Of a stretch of 64,000 bases of DNA, positions 43,317 to 52,105 are shown piece after piece. Position 1 is the first letter of the stretch; each line of letters opens with the position of its first letter. Under the pieces are notes generated by a model. That model saw nothing but the letters and a program-made list of their open reading frames with translations, had not been told where the DNA came from and made no database searches. Made by a program: the position numbers and the translations under genes. Origin of the DNA: Gemmatimonadota bacterium (GTDB taxonomy: Bacteria > Gemmatimonadota > Gemmatimonadetes > Longimicrobiales > Gaopeijiaceae); the NCBI GenBank assembly GCA_026706635.1, contig JAPOYJ010000011.1:88627-152626 (forward strand). The letters are read 5' to 3'.

Positions 43317-43637
43317 ATGGGATTCTCGGAGGCGAAGCGGGCGGTCGTGGCGGCTCTCCGCGAGGGGAACTTCGAGCACGAGGCCCGTGAGGCCCTCGCG
43401 GAAAAGAATCTGCTGGCGGTTGGCGATGTCGATGGGAGCGACGTTGCCGAACTCGTGCTCAAGACTCGCTCAGAAGACTACCGGGAATCGCCCCACCGCT
43501 GGGATCAGTCCATGGTGGTGCACACGTTTACGCCAACGGTTCGGGAGGAACGGTGGTACATCAAGGTGTATTTCCTGGAGACCGACGGGGACGACCGGAA
43601 AGCGATGTTCATAAGCGTTCATCGAACAGGGAACTGA
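43317..43637 (+). CDS. Putative toxin (small basic protein, MqsR/DUF4258-like)
   Basis: A 106-residue protein. An N-terminal helical part (FSEAKRAVVAALREGNFEHEAREALAEKNLLAVGDV) is followed by a beta sheet: MVVHTFTPTVREERWYIKVYFLETDGDDRKAMFISVHRTGN. The RWYIKVYF...FISVH pattern is like RelE-superfamily or DUF4258/MqsR-type toxins. It is followed after one base by a ribbon-helix-helix protein gene, the usual toxin-antitoxin arrangement. ATG 43317 is the likely start; activity is inferred only from layout and fold pattern. Confidence 0.5.
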   Translation: MGFSEAKRAVVAALREGNFEHEAREALAEKNLLAVGDVDGSDVAELVLKTRSEDYRESPHRWDQSMVVHTFTPTVREERWYIKVYFLETDGDDRKAMFISVHRTGN

Positions 43638-43638
43638 G

Positions 43639-44235
43639 ATGAAGATATTGCGCGAAGGAGATCGCGGGTACGCTCTGGCGCCGGAACGCGGGCGGGTCGA
43701 GATCGTGTACGAGTACCGAACGGTCGAACTCGAGAAGTCGAAGGCCACGGTCAGCAACGTCCTCGTCGGCGTGGATGCCGAAACCGGAGAAGTTCTGACG
43801 GTGCCGGCCCAATCGACGCCGAAGCTGAAGGCAGCGAGGGAGGCGAAGAAACGGGAGGTGATGAGCGTCCGGATGCCGCGGGAGCTCGACGACGTGCTTC
43901 ATCTCGTGGCGGACCGCTATCGCGTGGCGGCCGGGCAGTTCGCTCCCGCGGTGATTCGATACTACCTCACGTTGGCTTGCGCGAATGCCGACATGGCTCA
44001 GCGTCTGCACACGCTCTCCAAGAGCCCCTTGGCGACGGGGAGGTGTCAGAAGGATCTGCGCTTGAGGATACAGCGGGAGCTTGTTGTGTGGTTACGCGAC
44101 ATCGCGGTCGTTTCGGGAGGAGCCACCAAGAGCGATATGGTTCGAGGCGCAATCGTGGCGGCTAAGGAAGATGTGCTCGACGATGGCGCTAGAGAGCGGC
44201 AGCGGCAGCTAGAGGCCATTGCCCGAGCCATTTAG
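43639..44235 (+). CDS. Putative antitoxin with two ribbon-helix-helix motifs
   Basis: A 198-residue protein directly after the putative toxin gene. Residues 1-60 form a beta-rich domain (KSKATVSNVLVGVDAETGEVLTVPA). Then come two RHH-like segments: EVMSVRMPRELDDVLHLVADRYRVAAGQFAPAVIRYYL and KDLRLRIQRELVVWLRDIAVVSGGATKSDMVRGAIVAAKEDV. Two RHH units in one chain would give a pseudo-symmetric DNA-binding unit without dimerisation. Likely autorepressor and antitoxin; no named family was recognised. Confidence 0.5.
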   Translation: MKILREGDRGYALAPERGRVEIVYEYRTVELEKSKATVSNVLVGVDAETGEVLTVPAQSTPKLKAAREAKKREVMSVRMPRELDDVLHLVADRYRVAAGQFAPAVIRYYLTLACANADMAQRLHTLSKSPLATGRCQKDLRLRIQRELVVWLRDIAVVSGGATKSDMVRGAIVAAKEDVLDDGARERQRQLEAIARAI

Positions 44236-44700
44236 GTCCCGAGAGCAACAACTCAGACTCGGGATGACGCGATCCAAGACCCGGTTCGAAGGCCTTCCGA
44301 ACAGTAACCAGCCGATCACGCAGAGCATCATGTGGCTGAACGCGTTCGACAAGCGCTACCGGGAATACAAGAGGCTGGGCTGGGTCCTACCGTGCCTCCC
44401 TGCCGGATCGGCTTGGGGAGATCCCGGGGAACCGCTCGCAGGACCGACATGGCTTCGACGAAGTTCGCGGACCGGTTCGGCCTCGACGTGCGGGCGGTAC
44501 AGGAATGGGAACAGGGGCGGCCAGGCGTCGAGACCAGGGGAGTCGTCGATGGCGTGAACGTGGATATCGATGCCCGAGGGAACCTGGTTGGCTTCGACAT
44601 CGATCGCGCTGCGAACCGGCTTGATCTATCCTCGCTGGAGACAACCGCGCTGCCGCTCCGCTCGTACAGCGAAACAGGGAGATAGCCCGTAGATTCACCC
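44236..44700 (+). pseudogene. Antitoxin debris: XRE helix fragment joined to DUF2283-like fragment
   Basis: Within 44332-44685 an open frame encodes KFADRFGLDVRAVQEWEQGR, almost identical to the HTH of the antitoxin at 42101. It is joined abruptly to GVNVDIDARGNLVGFDIDRAANRLDL, which resembles the end of DUF2283 proteins. The remaining sequence has no recognisable domain (TQSIMWLNAFDKRYREYK in another frame). It looks like a fusion of broken toxin-antitoxin genes. Confidence 0.5.
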
Positions 44701-44753
44701 AAGAGTGCGTTTGGAACCTCTGGAGTTCCTCGCCGAAAGGAACGGAGGGAGTT

Positions 44754-45143
44754 GTGGAGAATCTGAAGATCACTGAGTTGATCGGTCGCGCGCCCTGGCG
44801 CGAAGCCGTCACCTACAGGAAGACATGGCCCCACGAGTACGTCCTCAGCCGCAAGGACGACCAGCGTGAGTTGATCGAGCTGGTCTGTGCTCGCTTCCGT
44901 GCCGGCGAGGGCGTCGCCGCCACCTTCTTCGGGACGCGGAACACCTACCTCTTCCTCGACGACCACAAGTACTGGCTGATGACTCACTGGGACAAGATCG
45001 ACCTCGACGACGGACAGGATTACGTCCTGAACCGGGCGCGCCTGTATCGCGACCGGCGGGATTTCGTGATTCAGCCGGGCGATACGGGCAGGCGGGAGGA
45101 CTACCCCGCCAAGCCTGCGGCTACAGGCACGTCACACCGCTGA
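44754..45143 (+). CDS. Conserved hypothetical protein (129 aa)
   Basis: A protein of unknown function with a strong ribosome binding site (GGAGGGAG just upstream of GTG 44754). Blocks: WREAVTYRKTWPHEYVLSRKDDQRELIELVCARFRAGEGV, FFGTRNTYLFLDDHKYWLMTHWDKID and NRARLYRDRRDFVIQPGDTG. Trp/Tyr-rich, soluble, mixed alpha/beta. The sequence style suggests a compact conserved family, often seen in accessory regions; no catalytic motif is evident. It stands alone between antitoxin debris and a broken beta-propeller gene. Confidence 0.65.
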   Translation: MENLKITELIGRAPWREAVTYRKTWPHEYVLSRKDDQRELIELVCARFRAGEGVAATFFGTRNTYLFLDDHKYWLMTHWDKIDLDDGQDYVLNRARLYRDRRDFVIQPGDTGRREDYPAKPAATGTSHR

Positions 45144-45660
45144 CCGACGGGGCCGTGGCCGCCTTTGGGGAAGCGCGCGGGATGGCCGCAGGCGTCCGTT
45201 GGGGCTCGGAATCGCCAGCCTCCACCAGTTCATACACCGCCACGCTGTGTTCACCTAGTTCGCCACGCTCCAGGAGCAGCACCCAGTCCGGGCCAGCGTC
45301 GAGCAGCGTCGAGCGCGCGGGGATGACGAGGGTACCGACCCACGCGCCGTCTCGGTTCAGCAGGTGGAGTTCTCGGTCTGGTGACCGCCAGCCAGAGGTC
45401 GTCACCCACAAGCTGCGCCTTGCCGCCCGCGCGTCCACATGTGCCGACCACCGGCGTCGAACATCCAGACCTCGTAGCTCTGCTCGTCCACGACGACCAC
45501 ACTCCCATCTTGCAGCCGAATGGCGCCCGCGATGACCCGGTCCCTCCACACGGCCCCGAGCGACCTCCGGCTGGACCGGGCCTTCGTCTTCATTCCGGGC
45601 GAGGCGTGCTTTCGGCTGCACGACCGCAGTGGAGGCAGTGGGGCGGACACGCGCGTTCAC
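45124..45660 (-). pseudogene. Six-bladed beta-propeller protein remnant with frameshifts
   Basis: Three minus-strand frames each carry part of one propeller-type sequence: DRVIAGAIRLQDGSVVVVDEQSYEVWMFDAGGRHMWTRGRQG (45402-45540), KAQLVGDDLWLAVTRP (about 45380-45425), and ELHLLNRDGAWVGTLVIPARSTLLDAGPDWVLLLERGELGEHSVAVYELVEAG (45190-45370). Together they give only a first and a last blade, so most of the roughly 350-residue family length is deleted and two frameshifts separate what remains. Confidence 0.6.
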
Positions 45661-45720
45661 GGAGGGGCTGGGGTAGCGGAGGCTACCCCCCCTGCCAGCC
45701 TCGGGAGGTGGTTCCCGTTT

Positions 45721-45749
45721 GCAACCTGTGCGGAATTCGCATGGGTTGC
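45721..45749. repeat. GCAACC hairpin repeat, copy 2
   Basis: GCAACCTGTGCG-GAATT-CGCATGGGTTGC: near-perfect 12-bp stem with a 5-base loop, preceded by GGTTCCCGTTT and followed by CTTGGA, flanks shared with copy 3. The rest of 45661-45958 shows nothing recognisable. Confidence 0.75.
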
Positions 45750-45958
45750 CTTGGAGCCTGACGACGAGAACGGTGATTGCTCTCCGTGGCGTCTTTCACT
45801 TCTCGATCTCCAGAGCGGCGAGCACCCGCTCGACTGCATCGAGGGTCTCCGAACGTCACCGGGTCCGGTGGCCCAAGAGCAGGCCGCTCGCAGTGCGGGC
45901 TCCACGGAGGTCGTGGTTGGCGCGCGGGGGTGCTCTTCGTCGGAGGGAAACAGACGCG

Positions 45959-46834
45959 TCATGGCGCACCTCCGGCTTGCCCCATCTCGGCGTCGCCAAC
46001 GGATTGCCGACTCGCCTCCCACGCCAGCATGCAGCGTTTCCGCGTGGCACCCCCGGCGTAGCTGCCCGTGATCCCGCCCGCGCGGATCACGCGATGGCAC
46101 GGAATGAGGAAGGCGATCGGGTTGCTGCCAACCGCGCTCCCCGTCGCCCGAGCCGCCTTCGCGCTACCAACCTCTTCGGCCACGCGACCGTAGGTGACGA
46201 CCCGCCCGGGAGGGACGCGCAGCAGGGCGCGCCAGACGGCCAGTTGGAAGTTCGTTCCACGCACATGGACGGTCAGCGGGGGAGTCCCGGCTTCGAAGGG
46301 CGCCGAGAAGATGGACCGCGCCAGCGCTGTTGCCCTCAATTCGTCGCCTTCGAGCGACGCCCGCCCCCAAGCCCTGCGGAGAGCCTCCTTCTCGGCGGCA
46401 ACATCCCCGTCGGCAACAAACGCGACCCGGCAGACACCGCGCTCGGTCCAGGCGACGAACACAGGCCCAAACGGTGACTCTCCGGTGCCGCAGCGGATCG
46501 TCAGCCCCGCGCCCCTGCTCCGATACTCGCCCGGCGTGACGGCCTCCACGGTCACGAAGTGATCGTGCAGCCTGCCCGGGCCGGAGAGCCCGCTACCATG
46601 TGCGGCCGCGAGCACGGGCTCGAAGTTGTCGAGTAGCTTCTTCGCGTGCTGAACGGTAAGAAACTCGAGAAAGCGCTTTGGCGTGACGCCCGCCCAGCGC
46701 AAGAACAGACGATGCAAATGGCTCTGGCTCAGACCGATATGGGCCGCCAATTCCGCGAGTTCCGGCTGGCGTTTGCGATGCCCGGCCAGATAGCGAATGG
46801 CCGCCTCGATTCGGTCGTAGTCGGTCGTGTTCAT
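45959..46834 (-). CDS. Ada-like protein: AraC-type HTH plus O6-alkylguanine methyltransferase
   Basis: A 291-residue protein. Residues 1-80 form an AraC-type double HTH (ELAELAAHIGLSQSHLHRLFLRWAGVTPKRFLEFLTVQHAKKLL). Residues about 110-275 are the MGMT domain with HVRGTNFQLAVWRALLRVPPGRVVTYGRVAEEVG and the alkyl acceptor in IAFLIPCHRVIRAGGITGSYAGG. It repairs O6-methylguanine by suicidal transfer to the PCHR cysteine. The N-terminal zinc domain of full Ada (phosphotriester sensing) is missing, so the HTH may act without methyl-activated switching. Confidence 0.9.
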   Translation of the reverse strand: MNTTDYDRIEAAIRYLAGHRKRQPELAELAAHIGLSQSHLHRLFLRWAGVTPKRFLEFLTVQHAKKLLDNFEPVLAAAHGSGLSGPGRLHDHFVTVEAVTPGEYRSRGAGLTIRCGTGESPFGPVFVAWTERGVCRVAFVADGDVAAEKEALRRAWGRASLEGDELRATALARSIFSAPFEAGTPPLTVHVRGTNFQLAVWRALLRVPPGRVVTYGRVAEEVGSAKAARATGSAVGSNPIAFLIPCHRVIRAGGITGSYAGGATRKRCMLAWEASRQSVGDAEMGQAGGAP

Positions 46835-47022
46835 CCAGACTCCGGAGAATGATCATCGGTGGGGACTCCCGTAACGTGAACACTCCTGATGCCGAAATCG
46901 ACCCGATCCTTGCTACGCGGGGCCCGGCCGTCCCGACGACGCTTGCCCGGATGGCGGCGAGTGGCTGCCCCGGAAGCGATGACGCGCCACCGAGAAGAAC
47001 ATCTCGAGGGCTCGGCCCTTCG

Positions 47023-47955
47023 TTAGGCCGAGTGCTTCTTGAAGAAGCGGTCCATGGCCTCGACGGCCCGGTCCACGTCCTCCGGGATATCGTAGAGCGA
47101 GACGTGCGTAGCGCCGGAGATCTCGACCAGCTCCTTGGGCTCGGACGCCCTCTCATGGAAAGCAGTGGTCAGGGGCGCGGTAGTCGCATGCTCGCCATGA
47201 ATGCCAATGAACGGCGTGTAGAGAAAGGGCGCGTAGCTCATCGCATCGGCGAGCATGGGCGCCTCAAGCATGAAGGACGGCGCCAGATGGCTGTAGTTCG
47301 GGTAGGTCTGCGCGCCGGCCCGCTCGGTCATGTAGTAGTCATAGCCTTCGCGCGTCGTGTCGTCCGGGGCGTCCCTGGACGCTTCCAGCCCCAAAGCATC
47401 CACGTACTCGACCTCGCCGGTCTCGTAGGCCTTCTGCCGACCCGCGTTCTGCGTCGCGATCAGGGCGGTGACGGTCTCCCGATCCATCGCGCCGAAGTAG
47501 GATGCCTGGTTGCCGAGCATGCCGGAGACGGAAGCGACGGCCCTGAGGCGCTTGTCCGTCGTCGCGACGAGCGCCATGTAGCCGCCTGAGGCGCAAACGC
47601 CCAGCCCGCAGAGCCTCTGACGATCGACGAAGGGCAGCGTTCCCATGAAGCTGATCGCGTCACGGATGCTCTCGATCTTCAAGAAGGAATTCTCGTTGTT
47701 GCGAATCCCCCCTTCGCTGTCGCCGTAACCGATGTGGTCGAAGACGATGGTGACGTAGCCTCGCTCAGCGAGACGAGGGCCGTAGACGGCGCCGGTCTGC
47801 TCTTTGACCTGGTTGAAGGGTCCAGAGTAGATGATTGCCGGGCAGCTGCCGTTCTCGTCGAATCCTTCGGGGATGTAGAGGTGAGCAGCGAGGTTGTTGC
47901 CCAGGCTCTTGAACCGGAGGTCGTTCCTGCCGGGTGCGAGGGTCTGGTTCGTCAT
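47023..47955 (-). CDS. Alpha/beta hydrolase
   Basis: A 310-residue alpha/beta-hydrolase-fold protein. AHLYIPEGFDENGSCPAIIYSGPFNQVKEQTG, DHIGYGDSEGG, nucleophile elbow GLGVCASGGYMALVA (Ser in GxCASGG-type turn), and catalytic His region ISGATHVSLYD, with Asp probably near YDIPEDVD. Overall similar to YcjY-like hydrolases. Codon usage is less GC-rich than in neighbouring core genes, compatible with later acquisition. ATG 47955 is the first with a plausible N-terminus (MTNQTLAPGRNDLRF); upstream frame extension is a shadow. Confidence 0.8.
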   Translation of the reverse strand: MTNQTLAPGRNDLRFKSLGNNLAAHLYIPEGFDENGSCPAIIYSGPFNQVKEQTGAVYGPRLAERGYVTIVFDHIGYGDSEGGIRNNENSFLKIESIRDAISFMGTLPFVDRQRLCGLGVCASGGYMALVATTDKRLRAVASVSGMLGNQASYFGAMDRETVTALIATQNAGRQKAYETGEVEYVDALGLEASRDAPDDTTREGYDYYMTERAGAQTYPNYSHLAPSFMLEAPMLADAMSYAPFLYTPFIGIHGEHATTAPLTTAFHERASEPKELVEISGATHVSLYDIPEDVDRAVEAMDRFFKKHSA

Positions 47956-48148
47956 GGCTCGTTCCGTTTGGGTGTCGTTGCTCTCGCTGCGGCGGGTGCG
48001 GCTGCCCAAGATAACCCCTCGGCCATCCGCTGGCGCGCGAGGCGCATGGGGTAGCGGCACTGACGAAACGTTGACGGCACCGCTGTACCATTTCGTTCCG
48101 GAGGGAAGATTCGCGCACCCGAGAGCGGGGAGGTATGATGTGTCGACC

Positions 48149-48719
48149 ATGCAGACCCAGCAGACCCCGAAGACGTGGGAGGATGTGCTGCGGATGCCGG
48201 ACGACGGCAACCGCTACGAGTTCATCGGGGCGGCTGTACATGACGCCCGCCCCGGTGACCCGGCACCAGCGAGTCCTGGCGCGTCTTTGGTCGGCTCTGC
48301 TTCCCATCCTCGTGGACTCCGGACGCGGAGAGGTGCTCTCCGCCCCGCTCCTGGTCCAGTTCCCCGGAGCCGACGACCGCGTCCAGCCCGACCTTCTGTT
48401 TATATCCGAAGAGAGGCGGGAGATCATCGGCGAGAAGCAGGTGCTGGGCGCTCCCGACCTTGTCGTCGAGATCCTGTCACCCTCCACCGCGCACCGGGAC
48501 CGCGGGATCAAGCTCGACCTGTACGCGCGATCCGGCGTCCGTCAGTACTGGATCGTGGATCCGGACGAGGATGTGGTCGATGTCTGGCGCTTCGGGAACG
48601 AGCCGGGGCACGAACGCTTCTCCGGCGAGTTCTCCGCGCGGCTTGGGGCCGAGAGGGTGGGGCGGATCGACCTCGACCAGGTCTTCTCCCGCCACCTGGA
48701 CACGTGGGGAGCGGGGTGA
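48149..48719 (+). pseudogene. Uma2-family (DUF820) PD-(D/E)xK protein with frameshift
   Basis: The N-terminus QTQQTPKTWEDVLRMPDDGNRYEFIG is in one frame; from about 48230 the rest is in the next frame: LYMTPAPVTRHQRVLARLWSALLPIL, VQPDLLFISEERREII, APDLVVEILSPSTAHRDRGIKLDLY, GVRQYWIVDPDEDVVDVW. The PD...EILSPST...K pattern is the Uma2 nuclease-like fold. A single-base change in the G-rich GGGGCGG at about 48224 breaks the frame. Either decayed or a sequence error. The last 58 bases recur at 51836-51893. Confidence 0.75.
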
Positions 48720-48912
48720 GCGGTAGGGCTGAGGAAGGGTGCGACCGGGTGCAGGCACCCGAAAGGCGGGGCTGACCCGAGATGACCCGAGATGGCTTGC
48801 AAGGGTGCCCGGCTCGCGCGTATGGTGTACGAGCCGTGGGATTCGACCGGCCAAGCTGGGGGTGGCAGAGACTTGGTGGGCAGACACCAGGCGGCACCAG
48901 AAAGGCGGCCAC

Positions 48913-50753
48913 ATGGGAGAGGCGAGTACCAATGCGCGCAAGGGAGCCTTCCTGAGCTCTATCCTGGCGGGGGCCGTGCTCCTGTGGGGCTGCGCCGACC
49001 TGGCCCTGGAAGCGGACCGCATTCCGAAGGAGATGACACTCTCTCCCGATACCGGCATGCTCACGGTGGGGGAGCCGACGAAGCTGCGGTTCACCGTAAG
49101 GGACCAGAACGGGGAGGTCATGCCGGTTCCAGGCTGGGCGCGACCGCGCTGGCGGGTATCGGACACGGTTGTCGCGGGAATCAGCCGGGACGGAACGCTG
49201 ACAGGGAAGTGGGGAGGCCGGGTCGTCGTTACGGCCCGGTTTGCCAACATGATCACGCATGCGCGCTTCCGCATGAATCCCAAGGAGATCCTTCTGACCG
49301 CGCCGGTGATCTATCTGAACCAGTCACGCAGAACCGGAGCGGAACCGTACCTCTCATCGCGGGCCGGTCTGCGCTCCTCAGAGTCTTCGTGGTGGCAGAT
49401 CAGACCAACTGGCTGGAGCCCCCCGCGGTTCGGGTCACTCTGCTGCAGGACGACGACGTGGTCTTCGAGCGGCTCCTCCCTCCGCTGGGCCACATTCCCG
49501 ATTCCGTCAATGAGTCGAGCCTGGGGTGGTCTCTCAACGCAGAAGTTCCGGGGTCCGTGATTCGGCCGGGTGTCCGCATGGTGGTGGAGCTCGATCCGGA
49601 GGGCGTGGTTCCGCTCGCACCGGGCAGCCGGCTCCGGTATCCGGCCGAGGGTTCGATGGAACTCGACGTGGTGGAGCCGCCCGTGTACCGGCTCATCCTG
49701 GTTCCGACCATCTCGCGCCCGGCGCCGGATTCGTCGGTCTTCGGATGGACGGACGGAGTGAACCCCGACAGCGAGCAGATGCGCATGTCCAGGACGTTAT
49801 TGCCGGTGGCGGAGATGGAGGTCGAGGTCCGCGAGACCTATACAACGAGCCTCGACCTGCGACGTGGAAGCTGGCTGGCTTGGCGCAACGAAATCGGAGT
49901 TCTGTACGAGCAGGAGGGCAGACGCGGCTACTACTACGGAGTCGTGGGCGAACCTGCCTTCGGTGCCCGGGGGATTGCCAACATCGGCTACCCAGTGAGC
50001 GTAGGGACGGGCATCGACTACGTCTACACGCACGAGGTGGGACACACCATGAACCTGTGGCACGCCCCCTGTGGTGGCGCCACCGCACCCCCGGATTACG
50101 ACTATCCCTACGAAGACGGATCAATCGGAGTCTGGGGGTACGACATCGCGGAGAGCCGGCTGCTGGATCCGGGGCCCTACAGGGACGTGATGGGCTACTG
50201 CTTCGACGACGTCTGGATCAGCGACTTCCACTTCAACCGAGCGCTGGAACACCGGCTCGACGGAGATGGCGGAATCGACCACGATGCGCAGCCGGCGGCT
50301 GCGGTCGGCAAGGACCGGGGTGAAGTGCTCGTGGTGTGGGGTGGCGTCCACGATGGCCGCCTGATGCTCGAACCGGCGCTCTTGCTGAACGGGCCGGTAG
50401 TGCTTCCCGAGGCGGGCGGTCCCTACCGGGTCGAGGGACTGGGTGCGGGCGGGGAGACGGAGTTCGCCCTCTCATTCTCGCCAACTCCGCTGGCGCACGG
50501 GGGAGGCAGCTTCGTCTTCTTCGTCCCCTACGAGTTCGAGTGGGCCGACAACCTGGACCGTATCGTGCTCACCGGCCCCGAGGGGGAATACACCCTGACC
50601 CGCGACAGCGAGCCCCGAATGGCCGTGGTTACCGATCGGTCCACCCGTAGAATCCAGGCCATCATCAGGGACTGGGATGGAGAGCCGCTGCCGGGAGAAG
50701 CGACCGCGGACGTGACGATCACCAGGGGGATTCCGGCGGGCGGGTTGCGATAG
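48913..50753 (+). pseudogene. Zinc metalloprotease lipoprotein with frameshift
   Basis: ATG 48913 opens a lipoprotein (lipobox LWGC) with a bacterial Ig-like domain (MTLSPDTGMLTVGEPTKLRFTV ... ATARFANM-type strands). At about 49323 the frame shifts by -1, and the continuing frame reads GTVPLIAGRSALLRVFVVADQTNW through to the protease motif DYVYTHEVGHTMNLWHAPCGG (HExxHxxNxxH, metzincin-like) and C-terminal beta domains to 50753. Without the shift the product would be about 613 residues, an extracellular protease attached to the outer membrane. The CAGTCACG site is not slippery, so mutation or sequence error is likelier than programmed shifting. Confidence 0.7.
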
Positions 50754-50966
50754 CGGCCCCGACGGGATCTGGTGCCCATCGCCGGGCGGGGGCGCGCTGA
50801 AGACCACGACCTCCGCGTCCGGGGAGGTCGGGTGGGTGGGGTTCGGTCACCGGTCGTTTTATGGCGTGCGCCGCAGTGCCGTCGTGGGCGTCTGCTGGAC
50901 GGGTCGCTACGTCCGCCGGGTAGCGCCCATGTCCTTCGCCCGCCCGTAGTCCACAGTCCGCTCTCG

Positions 50967-51359
50967 TCAGGGCAGATCGCGCAGTAGCGGGATGTCGAGA
51001 GCGCGGGCGGCGTTCGCCATTCGATGATCGTAGCTGGCAAGTTCGACGTGCAGGCCCCGGTCCCGGAGGAACCGGCACGACGCTAGATGCATCGCGTCGA
51101 GTGTGCGCACGGGCACCGGGAACGGTTCGAGGGCGCGCGCCAGGACGGGCGGAGCCAGTTCCAGCAGCGAGATGCGAGCGATCACCTCCTGCGCGGCCTC
51201 GGTGCGCGATGCCGTCACCTTTCGGGCGTGCAGGCGCGTCCAGGTCTCGCATTCGAGCAGACGGCTCGAAACGAGGGTCTCGGTCCACAACGACGCCCGG
51301 GGTCGCCGGTCCCCCGCTAACAGGTGGGCCAGGACTACCGAGGTGTCGACGTAGATCAC
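50967..51359 (-). CDS. vapC: VapC-type PIN-domain toxin
   Basis: A 130-residue PIN RNase: MIYVDTSVVLAHLLAGDR (first Asp), LLECETWTRLHARK (Glu), VRTLDAMHLASCRFL (central Asp) and LASYDHRMANAARAL (last Asp). All four acidic residues are visible. It cleaves RNA when freed from its antitoxin, encoded immediately upstream with a 4-base ATGA overlap. Confidence 0.88.
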   Translation of the reverse strand: MIYVDTSVVLAHLLAGDRRPRASLWTETLVSSRLLECETWTRLHARKVTASRTEAAQEVIARISLLELAPPVLARALEPFPVPVRTLDAMHLASCRFLRDRGLHVELASYDHRMANAARALDIPLLRDLP

Positions 51360-51649
51360 CGGTCGCTTCGGTCGCCTTCCAGTTCACCGAGCAACTCGTG
51401 CAGCGGCGCCTCCGGAGGCCCGCCACGGGGCGGCTCGGATCCCGGAGAGAGCGCGGGCGTCAACCAACCCTTCCGCACCGCAGCGGCGAGCATGGCGTCC
51501 GCCAGGATGGGACTCCTCGTCTCTCGCGGAGGGCCGAGTTCGGCGACGACGCGCCCCCGGTCTGTGACGAGAACGGTCTCGCCGCCGGCCGCCAGCCGCA
51601 CGTACTCGCTGAGTCTGCTGTTCAACGCCCTGATTCCGATGGATCGCAT
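51356..51649 (-). CDS. Phd/YefM-type antitoxin
   Basis: A 97-residue protein starting MRSIGIRALNSRLSEYVRLAAGGETVLVTDRGRVVAELGPP, the Phd/YefM DNA-binding fold. The C-terminal Pro/Gly-rich tail with EAPLHELLGELEGDRSDR is the probable toxin-binding segment. It likely represses its own operon, the promoter lying in 51650-51700. Confidence 0.85.
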   Translation of the reverse strand: MRSIGIRALNSRLSEYVRLAAGGETVLVTDRGRVVAELGPPRETRSPILADAMLAAAVRKGWLTPALSPGSEPPRGGPPEAPLHELLGELEGDRSDR

Positions 51650-52105
51650 GAAGACAACGTAGCTACATGTCGCTACCTGATCAAACGTAATCCCTGTGAA
51701 ACTCCACCGCCCGGGGCGGCGGTTTCGGCGCGAGGGGTGGTCGCCACGGCCACGAAGGTGCCAGTGACGGAGCCCTGATTGCCCCTCTTACCCTCCCCCC
51801 CGAACGATTCGCGCACCCGAGAGCGGGGAGGACTCCGGATCGACCTCGACCAGGTCTTCTCCCGCCACCTGGACGTGTGGGGAGCGCGGTGAGCGGTTCC
51901 CGTTCGCAACCTGTGCGGAATTCGCATGGGTTGCCTTGGAACCCCACGACGAGAAACGGCGACGGCATTCGGGGGGACGGGGTGAGGCGTATGGGAAGAT
52001 CTGCTGCGCCAAGGCGCCGAAGCCGGTGCTCCGGCTCTGGACCTGGCGCTTGTTTCCGGGGTAGGTTGGGGATCCTGCGAGGGTCGCAATCGATGGGAGT
52101 GAGCT
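51650..52105. other. Gene-free 456-bp stretch with Uma2 scar and hairpin repeat
   Basis: 51803-51832 repeats the sequence just upstream of the Uma2 gene (GATTCGCGCACCCGAGAGCG, also at 48107-48134). 51836-51893 repeats the last 58 bases of that gene (CGACCTCGACCAGGTCTTCT...). The body of a second Uma2 gene has therefore been deleted between them. Hairpin copy 3 follows at 51906-51934. The remainder, up to the methylase start, shows nothing recognisable. Confidence 0.65.
51906..51934. repeat. GCAACC hairpin repeat, copy 3
   Basis: GCAACCTGTGCG-GAATT-CGCATGGGTTGC, identical to copy 2, with the shared flanks GGTTCCCGTTC and CTTGGA. It starts directly after the Uma2 scar. Confidence 0.75.

Noticed and set aside
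46849..47589. A 246-codon plus-strand frame antisense to the alpha/beta hydrolase
   Set aside because: No domain and no ribosome binding site; antisense shadow.
49315..49330. Programmed -1 frameshift in the metalloprotease gene
   Set aside because: No slippery heptamer; a simple mutation or sequence error is more likely.
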